In this document: positions 1 to 8,520 of the stretch, piece by piece
Numbering within the stretch: position 1 is the first letter of the stretch
How the letters are laid out: every line of letters starts with the position of its first letter
Translations under genes and position numbers: made by a program
The notes under the pieces: generated by a model
Seen by the model: the letters and a program-made list of their open reading frames with translations, nothing else
What the model was told of the DNA's origin: nothing
Database searches by the model: none
Origin: Deefgea rivuli DSM 18356
GTDB taxonomy: Bacteria; Pseudomonadota; Gammaproteobacteria; Burkholderiales; Chitinibacteraceae
Direction: 5' to 3'
DNA length: 64,000 nt
Assembly (NCBI RefSeq): GCF_000620145.1
Contig: NZ_JHVM01000016.1
Span: 1-64,000, forward strand

Positions 1-2931
1 ACGACATTGTTCTTATCCGTCACAGTGATGGCGATGTTGTCGATGACATCTTTACCGCCGACATTCGCTTGCACGCTTGGATCGTAGCTGTAGGTGACTT
101 TGCCGGTCGCGGCATCGAAACCGGTCAGTTGCAAACTACCTTCGCCGGTATTGATCGTGATTGGTGTCGTACCCAAGGTCGCGAGTTGCGCCGCAGTAAT
201 GACAGTGCCGCCAACGTTGATTTCTTTGATGCCGTCTGGTGCGGTAACGCTAAAGTCACCAGTCACTGGGCCGTCGCTTTCAACAACCGTCTTGTCAGAC
301 GCATTCGCACCGGCGTTGCCGTCGGTATCTGGAATCGATACAGTCGGGCCGCCATCGCTCGCACCATTAACAGTGATATTCAAGGCAGCACTGCTGGTCG
401 AGCCATCGGCATCACGAACGGTGTAGTTAAACACTTCATCCGTCAACGATTGGCCTGGGTTCAAGGCATTGACGGTTGGGTTTGCGTTATCGAGGGTATA
501 GGTGTACGTGCCATTAGCAGCAATGACCAGCGTGCCATACTTACCAACAAAGGTGCCTGCCGTCGTGAGCGTTAGACCCGTGTCGCTGCTATTGGTATCG
601 GCTACGCCGCCTTTGGCGTCGCCCAAGATCACATTGCCGCTCGTTGTCGCTGTATTCTCAAGAATGCTATTGCTGTCGGCATTGGCCGTTGGCACGGTGT
701 CTTGAATTGCGATATCGAGGCTATCCGTACCTACAACATTGTTCTTGTCGGTGACGGTGATCGCAATCGTGTCGATCACATCTTTACCGCCGACATTCGT
801 TTGCACGCTTGGATCGTAGCTGTAGGTGACTTTGCCGGTTGCAGCATTGAAGCCAGTCAGTTGCAATGAACCTTCGCCGGTATTGATCGTGATTGGCGTT
901 GTGCCCAAAGTCGCCAGCTGCGCCGCTGTAATGACGGTGCCGCCGACGTTGATTTCTTTGATGCCGTCCGGTGCCGTAACGCTAAAGTCACCCACAATCG
1001 GGCCGTCGCTTTCTACAACGGTTTTGTCAGACGCATTCGCACCCGCGTTGCCGTCGGTATCTGGAATCGATACGGTCGGACCACCATCGCTTGCGCCGTT
1101 AACGGTGATATTCAAGGCAGCAGTGCTGGTCGAGCCATCGGCATCGCGAACGGTGTAGTTAAACACTTCATCCGTTAACGATTGGCCTGGGTTCAAGGCA
1201 TTGACGGTTGGGTTCGCGTTATCGAGGGTATACGTGTACGTGCCATTAGCAGCAATGATCAGCGTGCCATACTTGCCGATAAATGTACCCGCAGTCGTTA
1301 ACGTCAGACCTGTGTCGCTGCTGTTGGTATCGGCTACGCCGCCTTTAGCGTCGCCCAAGATCACATTGCCGCTCGTTGTCGCGGTGTTCTCAAGGATGCT
1401 GTTGCTGTCGTTATTCGCGGTTGGTGTAGTGTCCTGGATGGCAATGTCGAAATTATCGCTAGCCATGACATTGTTCTTATCCGTTACCGTAATCGCAATC
1501 GTGTCAATAACATCTTTGCCGCCGATATGCGTTTGCACATTTGGGTCGTAGGTGTAAGTGCCCTTGCCGGTTGCTGCATCGAAACCGGTGAGTTGCAAAC
1601 TACCTTCGCCAGTATTAATGGTGATTGGTGTCGTACCCAAGGTCGCCAACTGCGCCGCAGTAATGACGGTGCCGCCGACGTTGATTTCTTTAAGGCTATC
1701 TGGCGCATTGACGGTGAAGAAACCGGCAATCGGACCGTCGCTTTCAACAACGGTTTTGTCGGATACATTGCCTGTCGGTGGGTTGCCGTCAGTATCCGGA
1801 ATCAATACGGTTGGGCCGCCATCGCTTGCGCCGTTAACGGTGATGTTCAAGGCAGCAGTGCTGGTCGAGCCATCGGCATCGCGAACGGTGTAGTTAAACA
1901 CTTCATCCGTTAACGATTGGCCTGGGTTCAAGGCATTAACCGTTGGATTGGCGTTATCAAGGGTATAGGTGTAGGTGCCATTAGCAGCAATGACCAGCGT
2001 GCCATACTTACCAACAAAGGTACCAGCAGTCGTCAACGTCAAGCCTGTGTCGCTGCTATTGGTATCGGCCACGCCGCCTTTGGCGTCGCCCAAGATCACA
2101 TTGCCACTCGTCGTCGCGGTGTTCTCAAGGATACTGTTGCTGTCGGCATTGGCAGTCGGCACCGTGTCTTGAATTGCGATATCCAGGCTATCGGTACCAA
2201 CAACATTGTTCTTATCCGTCACAGTGATGGCGATATTGTCGATGACGTCTTTACCGCCGACATTCGCTTGTACGCTTGGATCGTAGCTGTACGTCACTTT
2301 GCCGGTTGCGGCATCGAAACCGGTGAGTTGCAAACTACCTTCGCCAGTATTAATGGTGATTGGTGTCGTACCCAGGGTCGCGAGTTGCGCCGCAGTAATG
2401 ATCGTGCCGCCGACGTTGATTTCTTTGATGCCGTCTGGTGCGGTAACGCTAAAGTCACCAGCGATTGGGCCGTCGCTTTCTACAACGGTCTTGTCAGACG
2501 CATTCGCACCGGCGTTGCCGTCGGTATCTGGAATCGATACAGTCGGGCCGCCATCGCTCGCGCCGTTGACGGTGATGTTCAAACTCGCCGAGCTGGTCGA
2601 GCCATCGGCATCGCGAACGGTGTAGTTAAACACTTCATCCGTTAACGATTGGCCTGGGTTCAAGGCATTGACGGTTGGATTGGCGTTATCAAGGGTATAC
2701 GTGTACGTACCATTAGCCGCAATGACCAGCGTGCCATACTTACCAACAAACGTACCTGCCGTCGTCAACGTCAAGCCCGTGTCGCTGCTGTTCAGATCGG
2801 CTACGCCGCCTTTGGCGTCGCCCAAGATCACATTGCCGCTCGTTGTCGCGGTGTTCTCAACGATGCTGTTCGTATCGGCATTGGCCGTTGGCACGGTGTC
2901 TTGGATGGCGATATCGAGGCTATCCGTGCCC
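1..2931 (-). repeat. Four tandem ~732-bp coding repeats of the adhesin
   Basis: The same landmark (acattgttctt) recurs at plus-strand positions near 1, 733, 1465, 2200 and 2932, giving periods of 732, 732, 735 and 732 bp. A half unit follows up to about 3230, nearest the N-terminus. Copies are very similar at DNA level, with scattered mostly synonymous changes. The unit starting at 1465 is the most divergent and has one extra codon. The array continues past the left edge. Confidence 0.93.
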
Positions 2932-3860
2932 ACGACATTGTTCTTGTCGGTGACGGTGATCGCGATGTTGTCGATGACGTCTTTACCACCGACATTCGCT
3001 TGCACGCTTGGATCGTAGCTGTAGGTCACTTTGCCGGTTGCGGCATCGAAACCCGTCAGTTGCAAACTGCCTTCACCGGTGTTGATCGTGATTGGTGTTG
3101 CGCTCAAGGTCGCAAGTTGCACCGCAGTAATGACGGTGCCGCCGACGTTGATTTCTTTAATGCCGTCCGGTGCGGAAACATTAAAGCTGCCTGCGACTGG
3201 GCCGTCTCTTTCAGAAACTGTGCTGTCGCTGGTGTTAGTACCTGTACCAGTGCCTGTTCCGCTGCCATCGGTATCTGGAATAGAAACTGATGGTGAACCT
3301 GCGCTGGGTGCTGGTGGTTCGATTGCAGTAATTGGCGTAGAAGCTGGATTGATGTTGTTGCTTAGTTCTGGCAATGGCTCGAAACCAGGCAGCTGGGTAC
3401 TAAAGTCAAAGCTGATTGGGTCTAGATTTTCGGCGATTCGCATTAGGCGAACAAAACCACTGCCTTCATCGGTGCTTGCGCCGGCATTGAGGCCTGCTGC
3501 GGTGGCGTCTAGTTCTTCGGAGAGGTCTTTGCCTTGATTGAGCGCATTGATGATTTGGTCGGCACTGTCGGTGGTTTTGGCGATGGCCGCTTCAGTGCTA
3601 TCTGTTGGATTGGTGCCCAGTAAGTCGCTATCGATCAACAGTGAGCGATCAGCGCCCAGTTCAATAATTTGGCCATTCGGCAGTAGGATGGTGAGATGAC
3701 CGGTGGCGCTGGTTGCAATCACTTGCCCTTCAAGTAGCGTGTCGCCCGCTTTGATGGGCTGCAATTGACCGCGTGCATCTTTAACAAATGCTTCACCTTC
3801 GAGGACAACGATTTGTTGTTTAGTGGATGCGTTTGCGCTAGTGATTGTTTGCTCAGCCAT
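1..3860 (-). CDS. LapA-like giant adhesin with retention module, 5' part (partial)
   Basis: Reads from an ATG at 3860 to the left edge without a stop (about 1286 codons visible), so the C-terminus is missing. There is no Sec signal. Residues 1 to about 85 resemble the LapA-type retention module, a small beta-rich domain that holds the adhesin in its outer-membrane exporter. Residues 120-123 are TAAG, the kind of di-alanine site cut by LapG-type periplasmic proteases. A Ser/Gly/Thr-rich linker follows at about residues 200-220. From about residue 220 the protein is an Ig-like half unit and then repeating ~244-residue units, each an Ig-like domain plus a VCBS-type domain (YTYTLDN and DADGSTSSASL motifs). 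The expected role is biofilm attachment, with export by the type I system encoded just upstream. The SD (GGAG, 7 nt before ATG) lies inside a hairpin. Domain assignment is by eye; the C-terminal calcium-binding and secretion signal cannot be seen. Confidence 0.9.
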   Translation of the reverse strand, partial: MAEQTITSANASTKQQIVVLEGEAFVKDARGQLQPIKAGDTLLEGQVIATSATGHLTILLPNGQIIELGADRSLLIDSDLLGTNPTDSTEAAIAKTTDSADQIINALNQGKDLSEELDATAAGLNAGASTDEGSGFVRLMRIAENLDPISFDFSTQLPGFEPLPELSNNINPASTPITAIEPPAPSAGSPSVSIPDTDGSGTGTGTGTNTSDSTVSERDGPVAGSFNVSAPDGIKEINVGGTVITAVQLATLSATPITINTGEGSLQLTGFDAATGKVTYSYDPSVQANVGGKDVIDNIAITVTDKNNVVGTDSLDIAIQDTVPTANADTNSIVENTATTSGNVILGDAKGGVADLNSSDTGLTLTTAGTFVGKYGTLVIAANGTYTYTLDNANPTVNALNPGQSLTDEVFNYTVRDADGSTSSASLNITVNGASDGGPTVSIPDTDGNAGANASDKTVVESDGPIAGDFSVTAPDGIKEINVGGTIITAAQLATLGTTPITINTGEGSLQLTGFDAATGKVTYSYDPSVQANVGGKDVIDNIAITVTDKNNVVGTDSLDIAIQDTVPTANADSNSILENTATTSGNVILGDAKGGVADTNSSDTGLTLTTAGTFVGKYGTLVIAANGTYTYTLDNANPTVNALNPGQSLTDEVFNYTVRDADGSTSTAALNITVNGASDGGPTVLIPDTDGNPPTGNVSDKTVVESDGPIAGFFTVNAPDSLKEINVGGTVITAAQLATLGTTPITINTGEGSLQLTGFDAATGKGTYTYDPNVQTHIGGKDVIDTIAITVTDKNNVMASDNFDIAIQDTTPTANNDSNSILENTATTSGNVILGDAKGGVADTNSSDTGLTLTTAGTFIGKYGTLIIAANGTYTYTLDNANPTVNALNPGQSLTDEVFNYTVRDADGSTSTAALNITVNGASDGGPTVSIPDTDGNAGANASDKTVVESDGPIVGDFSVTAPDGIKEINVGGTVITAAQLATLGTTPITINTGEGSLQLTGFNAATGKVTYSYDPSVQTNVGGKDVIDTIAITVTDKNNVVGTDSLDIAIQDTVPTANADSNSILENTATTSGNVILGDAKGGVADTNSSDTGLTLTTAGTFVGKYGTLVIAANGTYTYTLDNANPTVNALNPGQSLTDEVFNYTVRDADGSTSSAALNITVNGASDGGPTVSIPDTDGNAGANASDKTVVESDGPVTGDFSVTAPDGIKEINVGGTVITAAQLATLGTTPITINTGEGSLQLTGFDAATGKVTYSYDPSVQANVGGKDVIDNIAITVTDKNNV

Positions 3861-3866
3861 GGTCAT

Positions 3867-3896
3867 ACTCCAAAGTAGGATTTTCTAATTTGGAGT
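3867..3896 (-). promoter_or_regulatory. Hairpin that overlaps the adhesin ribosome binding site
   Basis: A perfect 8-bp inverted repeat (ACTCCAAA/TTTGGAGT, 14-nt loop) lies just upstream of the adhesin ATG. On the adhesin mRNA the 3' arm contains the GGAG Shine-Dalgarno sequence, so folding would hide it. This is seen directly; a regulatory role is inference. Confidence 0.5.
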
Positions 3897-3991
3897 CTAC
3901 CGAAGCGTTATGACAAATGCGATTGTACTGAAGGACACTAGGGTTTGTACTTATGCTCTGCTGACGGTTGATTTGCAGATTTTTTCAGATG

Positions 3992-4030
3992 AAAAAGCGC
4001 AGCACGTCCGTTGAAGGGCGAATGCTGCGC
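3992..4030 (-). terminator. Rho-independent terminator after the LuxR-type regulator gene
   Basis: On the minus strand an 8-bp stem (GCGCAGCA/TGCTGCGC, 18-nt loop) is followed by TTTTTC, about 22 nt after the regulator stop. It separates the exporter operon from the adhesin gene, which therefore probably has its own promoter within 3861-3990. Confidence 0.8.
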
Positions 4031-4052
4031 TGGGGGCGTTGTGAAGAGGGGA

Positions 4053-4643
4053 TTAGCTAATGCCGTTGACTTTCAGTGTGAGCTGCACGCGGTCGCTGAT
4101 GTTGAGCTTTTCAAAGCAGGCGCTCAGATGGGCTTTGATGGTGCGCTCGGTGATATTGAGCGTGCGGGCGATTTCTTTATTGCTTTGCCCGCGTGCGGCA
4201 AGGTAAGCCACTTCGCGCTCGCGTTCAGATAAGGTTAGCAAAGGGTCGATTTTGCTAGGTAAATGATTGACGGCCTTGAGCAAACGCATCACCAAGCTGC
4301 GGCCTGCCCAAATTTCACCAGAATTGACTGCGCTGAGTACTTGTTGCAGCAGCTCTTTGGGCGCTGCGGCATGACAATAGGCTGCGGCACCAGCAAGTAG
4401 CGCGGCGTAGCCTTCTTCATCGTTGGGATTGGTATTGACGATGATGGTGCGCTGATGCGCCATGCGGCGCGCCCAAATTGGATTATCCCAAGCCGGTAAA
4501 TCGGGGTATTGGCTATCAACAACAGCAATACTGTCGCTGCTGTGTGACCATTCTTGCGCGACTGGCTCGACATGGTCAAACGTAGCTTGCCAGTGGCGCA
4601 GCAGGCCGGAGTCCGTGGTATAAAAATAGATCGCAGGGGTCAT
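4053..4643 (-). CDS. LuxR-family response regulator with degenerate receiver
   Basis: 196 residues. The C-terminus (about 135-196) is a LuxR-type helix-turn-helix (LTLSEREREV, SNKEIARTL, RTIKAHL), expected to bind DNA. The N-terminal ~120 residues look like a receiver domain: Asp43 in IAVVD sits where the phospho-acceptor belongs. However, the usual N-terminal acidic pair and the conserved lysine (here AYCHAAAP) are missing, so classical phosphorylation is doubtful. The ATG overlaps the stop of the HlyD gene (ATGA), implying translational coupling. A terminator follows and the adhesin gene comes next, so the natural guess is that it controls adhesin or exporter expression. That target is inferred from position only. 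Confidence 0.85.
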   Translation of the reverse strand: MTPAIYFYTTDSGLLRHWQATFDHVEPVAQEWSHSSDSIAVVDSQYPDLPAWDNPIWARRMAHQRTIIVNTNPNDEEGYAALLAGAAAYCHAAAPKELLQQVLSAVNSGEIWAGRSLVMRLLKAVNHLPSKIDPLLTLSEREREVAYLAARGQSNKEIARTLNITERTIKAHLSACFEKLNISDRVQLTLKVNGIS

Positions 4644-6043
4644 CGTTCAGTCAATGCAGAAGATTTAGCGCGGAGTACCGGCTTGATTAAATAAGAAAGA
4701 ATCGTTTTCTTACCCGTTAAAATGTCGACCTCGGCCATCATGCCGGGAATAATCGGCAGGCGTTTGCCGTCTTTTTCCAAGAAGCTGTTTTTGGTTTTGA
4801 CGCGTACCAAGTAAAACGCATTGCCTTTTTCATCTTTCACCGTATCGGCACTGATATTGACCACTTCAGCTTCCAGGCCGCCATAAACCGAAAAATCATA
4901 GGCTGAAAATTTCACCAAAGCTTGTTGCCCAGCACGTAAAAACGCAATGTCTTTGGGTAGTACTTTAGCTTCTAGCAATAAGCTTTCACCCGCAGGAACG
5001 ATTTCAATAATGTCTTTACCCGGTTGCACGACGCCGCCAACGGTATTGGCGAAGAGCTGTTTGATCGTGCCATCCATCGGTGAGCGAATTTCTGATTGCT
5101 TCACGCGATCAGCAAGACCTAAATTGCCTTGGGTGATGCTACCTAGTTTGCCGGAAGTTTCAGCCAGCTCGGTGCGGGCTTGGTTGCGGAACATGAGCTC
5201 GACTTCCTGGGCTTTGCGACCCGCTTCGGCAATTGAGGATTGAATGCGGGGTATCTGCGCAGAAGCGCTGTCCATCTCGCCCTTGTAGCGTGATACATCA
5301 CGTTCTAGCCGTAAAATTTCAACATCCGATACCGCACCACTTTTGAGCAGCGGGCGCGTTGCATCGAGTTCTCTTTTGGTGAGCTCGTAACCTTGCACCG
5401 CTTGTTCACGACGCGCGCGTACTTCATTTAGCTCTTGCGTGCGTTGATTGAGCTGTTGGCGCGCTATACCCATGCTGGCATCTAATTCAGCCATTTTGGA
5501 TTGATACAAGAGTTTTTCCTGCATCGCGATATCGGGCGCTTCTTTTTCAACTTCTTCGGGCATGGCAAATGGTTTGCCATTGGCAATCGCGTCCAAGCGC
5601 GCTGCTTTGGCCTTAAGCGATAAATATTGCGCACGGCCTTCATTGAGCGTGGACACAAAGCGTGTTGAGTCGATCTTAATCAGTAAATCGCCTTTTTTAA
5701 CCGCTTGTCCTTCGTGTACCAAGATTTCTTTGACGCTACCGCCGTCCAAGCTTTGAATAATTTGCAATTCACTCGATGGAATCACGCGGCCTTCACCTTT
5801 GGTGACTTCATCAATTTTGGCAAAGCCCGCCCACAGTAGCAAAACTAGCACCGCCAATGCAGAGGTGCGAATCAACAGGCGCGCGCCGCGTGGGCTTTGC
5901 TCCATGATGACGTTATCGGCATCGGCTATAAAATCGCGGTCATCGACTAAATCACGTTTTTCGGTAGCAAACAGATAGCGATCAAACCACTCATTGCTCA
6001 GGCTTTGCAGGCCATTCCAAGCTTTTTTTAAATATTTGCTCAT
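4640..6043 (-). CDS. Type I secretion membrane fusion protein (HlyD/LapC type)
   Basis: 467 residues, the usual length for HlyD-family adaptors. It has a cytoplasmic N-terminus of about 55 residues, one membrane helix (about 57-77) and a first lipoyl-like half (GGSVKEILVHEGQAVKKGD). A long periplasmic coiled coil (about 130-300) follows, then the second lipoyl half and a C-terminal beta-barrel ending near PGMMAEVDILTGKK. It would bridge the inner-membrane ABC exporter and an outer-membrane TolC-like pore; no pore gene is in the window. The start at 6043 has a good SD-like AGGCAGGCGG. Its ATG overlaps the stop of a 26-codon ORF upstream, and its stop overlaps the regulator start, so the operon is tightly coupled. 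Confidence 0.94.
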   Translation of the reverse strand: MSKYLKKAWNGLQSLSNEWFDRYLFATEKRDLVDDRDFIADADNVIMEQSPRGARLLIRTSALAVLVLLLWAGFAKIDEVTKGEGRVIPSSELQIIQSLDGGSVKEILVHEGQAVKKGDLLIKIDSTRFVSTLNEGRAQYLSLKAKAARLDAIANGKPFAMPEEVEKEAPDIAMQEKLLYQSKMAELDASMGIARQQLNQRTQELNEVRARREQAVQGYELTKRELDATRPLLKSGAVSDVEILRLERDVSRYKGEMDSASAQIPRIQSSIAEAGRKAQEVELMFRNQARTELAETSGKLGSITQGNLGLADRVKQSEIRSPMDGTIKQLFANTVGGVVQPGKDIIEIVPAGESLLLEAKVLPKDIAFLRAGQQALVKFSAYDFSVYGGLEAEVVNISADTVKDEKGNAFYLVRVKTKNSFLEKDGKRLPIIPGMMAEVDILTGKKTILSYLIKPVLRAKSSALTER

Positions 6044-6120
6044 ACGCGACCGCCTGCCTTGCCAATGCGTTTAGGCGGTAATACGTCAAGGACTTGTATT
6101 TCTAATAAGCTGGTTTTCAT
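6040..6120 (-). CDS. 26-codon ORF coupled between the ABC exporter and HlyD genes
   Basis: ATG at 6120 overlaps the exporter stop (ATGA) and its TGA overlaps the HlyD start (ATGA), so it fills the 73-bp gap exactly. The product begins MKTSLLEIQVLDV and ends RIGKAGGRV. The exporter itself ends RIGKAGGAT. In the shared RIGKAGG all seven codons differ at the third base, which looks like selection on the peptide rather than a recent DNA duplication. No function is known to me. It may be a real small protein, a coupling device, or the remnant of a duplicated exporter tail. Confidence 0.5.
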   Translation of the reverse strand: MKTSLLEIQVLDVLPPKRIGKAGGRV

Positions 6121-8303
6121 GTTGCGCCTCCAGCTTTACCGATTCGTCCTTGTTGCAGAGCCTCAACGACTTGAGCTTTTGGTCCATCGGCCATTAATTG
6201 GCCTTGATCGATAACAATCAGTCGATCAACGAGTTCAAGTAAAGACGTGCGATGTGTAACCAGAATCATCGTTTTTCCGGCTAAATAAGTGCGTAAACGA
6301 GACTTCAGACGTTCTTCGCTTTGATGATCCATTGCGCTGCTGGGCTCATCAAGCATAAAAATCGGCGGGTCATTGAGTGCGGCGCGCGCGATTGAAATCG
6401 CTTGGCGTTGCCCGCCTGACAGTGATTCACCGCGCTCGCTAATCGGCATTTCAAAGCCACGCGGATGCGCGTTCACAAACTCAGAAATCCCTGCTAAATC
6501 GGCGGCGGCAATAATATGGCTATCCTCGGCATACGGTGCGCCCATCGCGATGTTTTGGCGCAAAGTGCCAAAAAATAGCAGCGGATCTTGTGGTACATAG
6601 CCGACGGCACGGCGCAGCTCGGCAGGGTCGATTTGACGGGTATCGATCCCATCAACAAGTACAGCACCCTCTGTAGGCTGATACAGACCTAAAATTAGTT
6701 TTTCGATGGTGGATTTACCCGAACCAATTCGACCAATAATGGCGAGTTTTTCACCCGCTTTCATTGTAAAGCTGACGTTATCGAGCGCAATATCATCGCG
6801 GCCTTCGTATTTGAACGTCACATTGCGAAACTCAATATCGCCACGGAAAGATTCTCGGTGCAAGAAATTGCTATCGGCCGGGCGTTCAATCGGCATTTGC
6901 ATATGCGATTCAACCGCACCGAGTGACGTCTTGGCATTTTGGTATTGCATGAGCAGTCCCGCGACTTGCCCCAGCGGTGCCATCGCTCGACTGGCGAGCA
7001 TTGATGCCGCAATAATGCCCCCCATCGTGAGCTGGCCTTCGATTAACAAATACACGCCGACAATCACAATCACAATCGACACTAATTGCGTAATGGCTTG
7101 GGCGAAATTCACCGTTGTCGTCGACATTAGTTTCAGGCGGCCACCAATTTGCGCCAAGAATTGAGTTGCGCGTTCCCAGCGGCGCTGCATTTCACTTTCA
7201 GCGCCCATAATTTTGATCGTTTCAAGGCCGACCATACTTTCAACCAGCGTGGCATTTCTCTGCGCCGAAGCGCGCTGGCTGAGTTCGACCAACTGATTCA
7301 TTTTGGCCTGCGCCAACCATGCAAAAATAATAATCAAAATCGCACCCACCAACGGTGGTAAAACCAGCCAAGGGGAAATCCAAACTAGCACCAAGAAGAA
7401 AATCAGTACAAAAGGCAGATCCACCAAGGTGGTAATCGAAGCCGATGCAATAAAATCACGTACCGATTCAAACGCACGCAAATTGGCGGTGAATGAGCCG
7501 ACTGAAGCGGGGCGGGCGCTCATGCGGATGCCGAGCACGCGTTCCATAATCAGCGCCGATAAAGTCACGTCGATGCGCTTGGATGCCACATCCAAAATAT
7601 AGCCACGCGCTGTGCGCAGTACGAAATCAAAGCCCAGTACCAGCGTTGCGCCGAGCGCGAGCACCCACAGCGTTTCCATTGCATGATTCGGCACGACGCG
7701 GTCGTACACATTCATCGAATACAGTGGCATCGCCAACGCGAAAATATTGATTAGCAATGCGGCGATTAATGCGTCGCGGTAAATCCGCCAATTATCAAAG
7801 ACAACGCCCCAAAACCAATGCCGCTCACGAATTTTGCCCATTTCGGGTGTGCGCAAATCAAAGCGAAAGCGCGGACGAACAATCAGCATGACGCCGGTAT
7901 AGGCTTCAATGAGTTCGGCTTCACTCAGCGTTTCTACCGATTCGCCGCCTTCGGGAAAGCGGACTTTGCATTGCCCATCAGGCAGGCGCTCTAGCAAAAG
8001 GCAGGCGCGTTTATCGTTCAGTAAAAGAATAGCGGGGAGTAGGCGTTCTGGGATTTCATTCAGATTGCGACGCAATACACGTGCCGATAATCCGGCGCGG
8101 TGTGCTGCACGTGGCAGCAAAGAAGGCGTGAGTCTGTTATCTACCAGCGGCAGGCCAGCAGCGAGTGCTTCGTGCGTCCAAGGCGTGCCATGCAGCCGAG
8201 TTAGTTCGACGAGGCAGTCGAGTAGCGGGTCGAAATGCGCTTGGTTTTCGCTAACATGCCAATCAAACGCATGCTTGGCTGATGTGTTGGTAGAACTATC
8301 CAT
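6117..8303 (-). CDS. Type I secretion ABC transporter (LapB-like permease/ATPase)
   Basis: 728 residues. Residues ~20-145 form a C39-peptidase-like domain without the catalytic CGxAC motif. Such inactive domains are typical of exporters for LapA or RTX-type substrates, where they bind rather than cut the substrate. A six-helix ABC membrane domain (about 165-440) and an ATPase domain follow, with Walker A GRIGSGKST (about 524-532), signature LSGGQ, Walker B IFMLDEPS and a switch His in THRTS. It should export the adjacent giant adhesin, using ATP, through the HlyD partner and an outer-membrane pore encoded elsewhere. It is the first gene of the operon; the SD before the ATG is weak. Confidence 0.94.
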   Translation of the reverse strand: MDSSTNTSAKHAFDWHVSENQAHFDPLLDCLVELTRLHGTPWTHEALAAGLPLVDNRLTPSLLPRAAHRAGLSARVLRRNLNEIPERLLPAILLLNDKRACLLLERLPDGQCKVRFPEGGESVETLSEAELIEAYTGVMLIVRPRFRFDLRTPEMGKIRERHWFWGVVFDNWRIYRDALIAALLINIFALAMPLYSMNVYDRVVPNHAMETLWVLALGATLVLGFDFVLRTARGYILDVASKRIDVTLSALIMERVLGIRMSARPASVGSFTANLRAFESVRDFIASASITTLVDLPFVLIFFLVLVWISPWLVLPPLVGAILIIIFAWLAQAKMNQLVELSQRASAQRNATLVESMVGLETIKIMGAESEMQRRWERATQFLAQIGGRLKLMSTTTVNFAQAITQLVSIVIVIVGVYLLIEGQLTMGGIIAASMLASRAMAPLGQVAGLLMQYQNAKTSLGAVESHMQMPIERPADSNFLHRESFRGDIEFRNVTFKYEGRDDIALDNVSFTMKAGEKLAIIGRIGSGKSTIEKLILGLYQPTEGAVLVDGIDTRQIDPAELRRAVGYVPQDPLLFFGTLRQNIAMGAPYAEDSHIIAAADLAGISEFVNAHPRGFEMPISERGESLSGGQRQAISIARAALNDPPIFMLDEPSSAMDHQSEERLKSRLRTYLAGKTMILVTHRTSLLELVDRLIVIDQGQLMADGPKAQVVEALQQGRIGKAGGAT

Positions 8304-8520
8304 AGCGACCCATTAAAAATATTGTGTTGTAAGTAGAAAGACAAAAAACCTCGCGCTGCTGCGTTCTGTCTTACGCATTTGTACCTGCGTAACATGCATC
8401 TTGCGTGAAAACTTTTGTACCGTTACTTAGAGCAGTAAGCCCGACGCTGAGCATACACTAGCCGTTTGATGACAACTAGATATAGCTAGGGATGGGCTGC
8501 CGTGTAATTGTCAATTTGTG

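Noticed and set aside
69-3537. Many plus-strand frames across the adhesin
   Set aside because: They recur with the 732-bp period and are antisense shadows of the repeated coding sequence on minus.
8304-8520. Leader peptide before the ABC exporter
   Set aside because: A 22-30 codon frame exists on minus but lacks an SD and any recognisable pattern; no terminator or clear promoter could be defined either.
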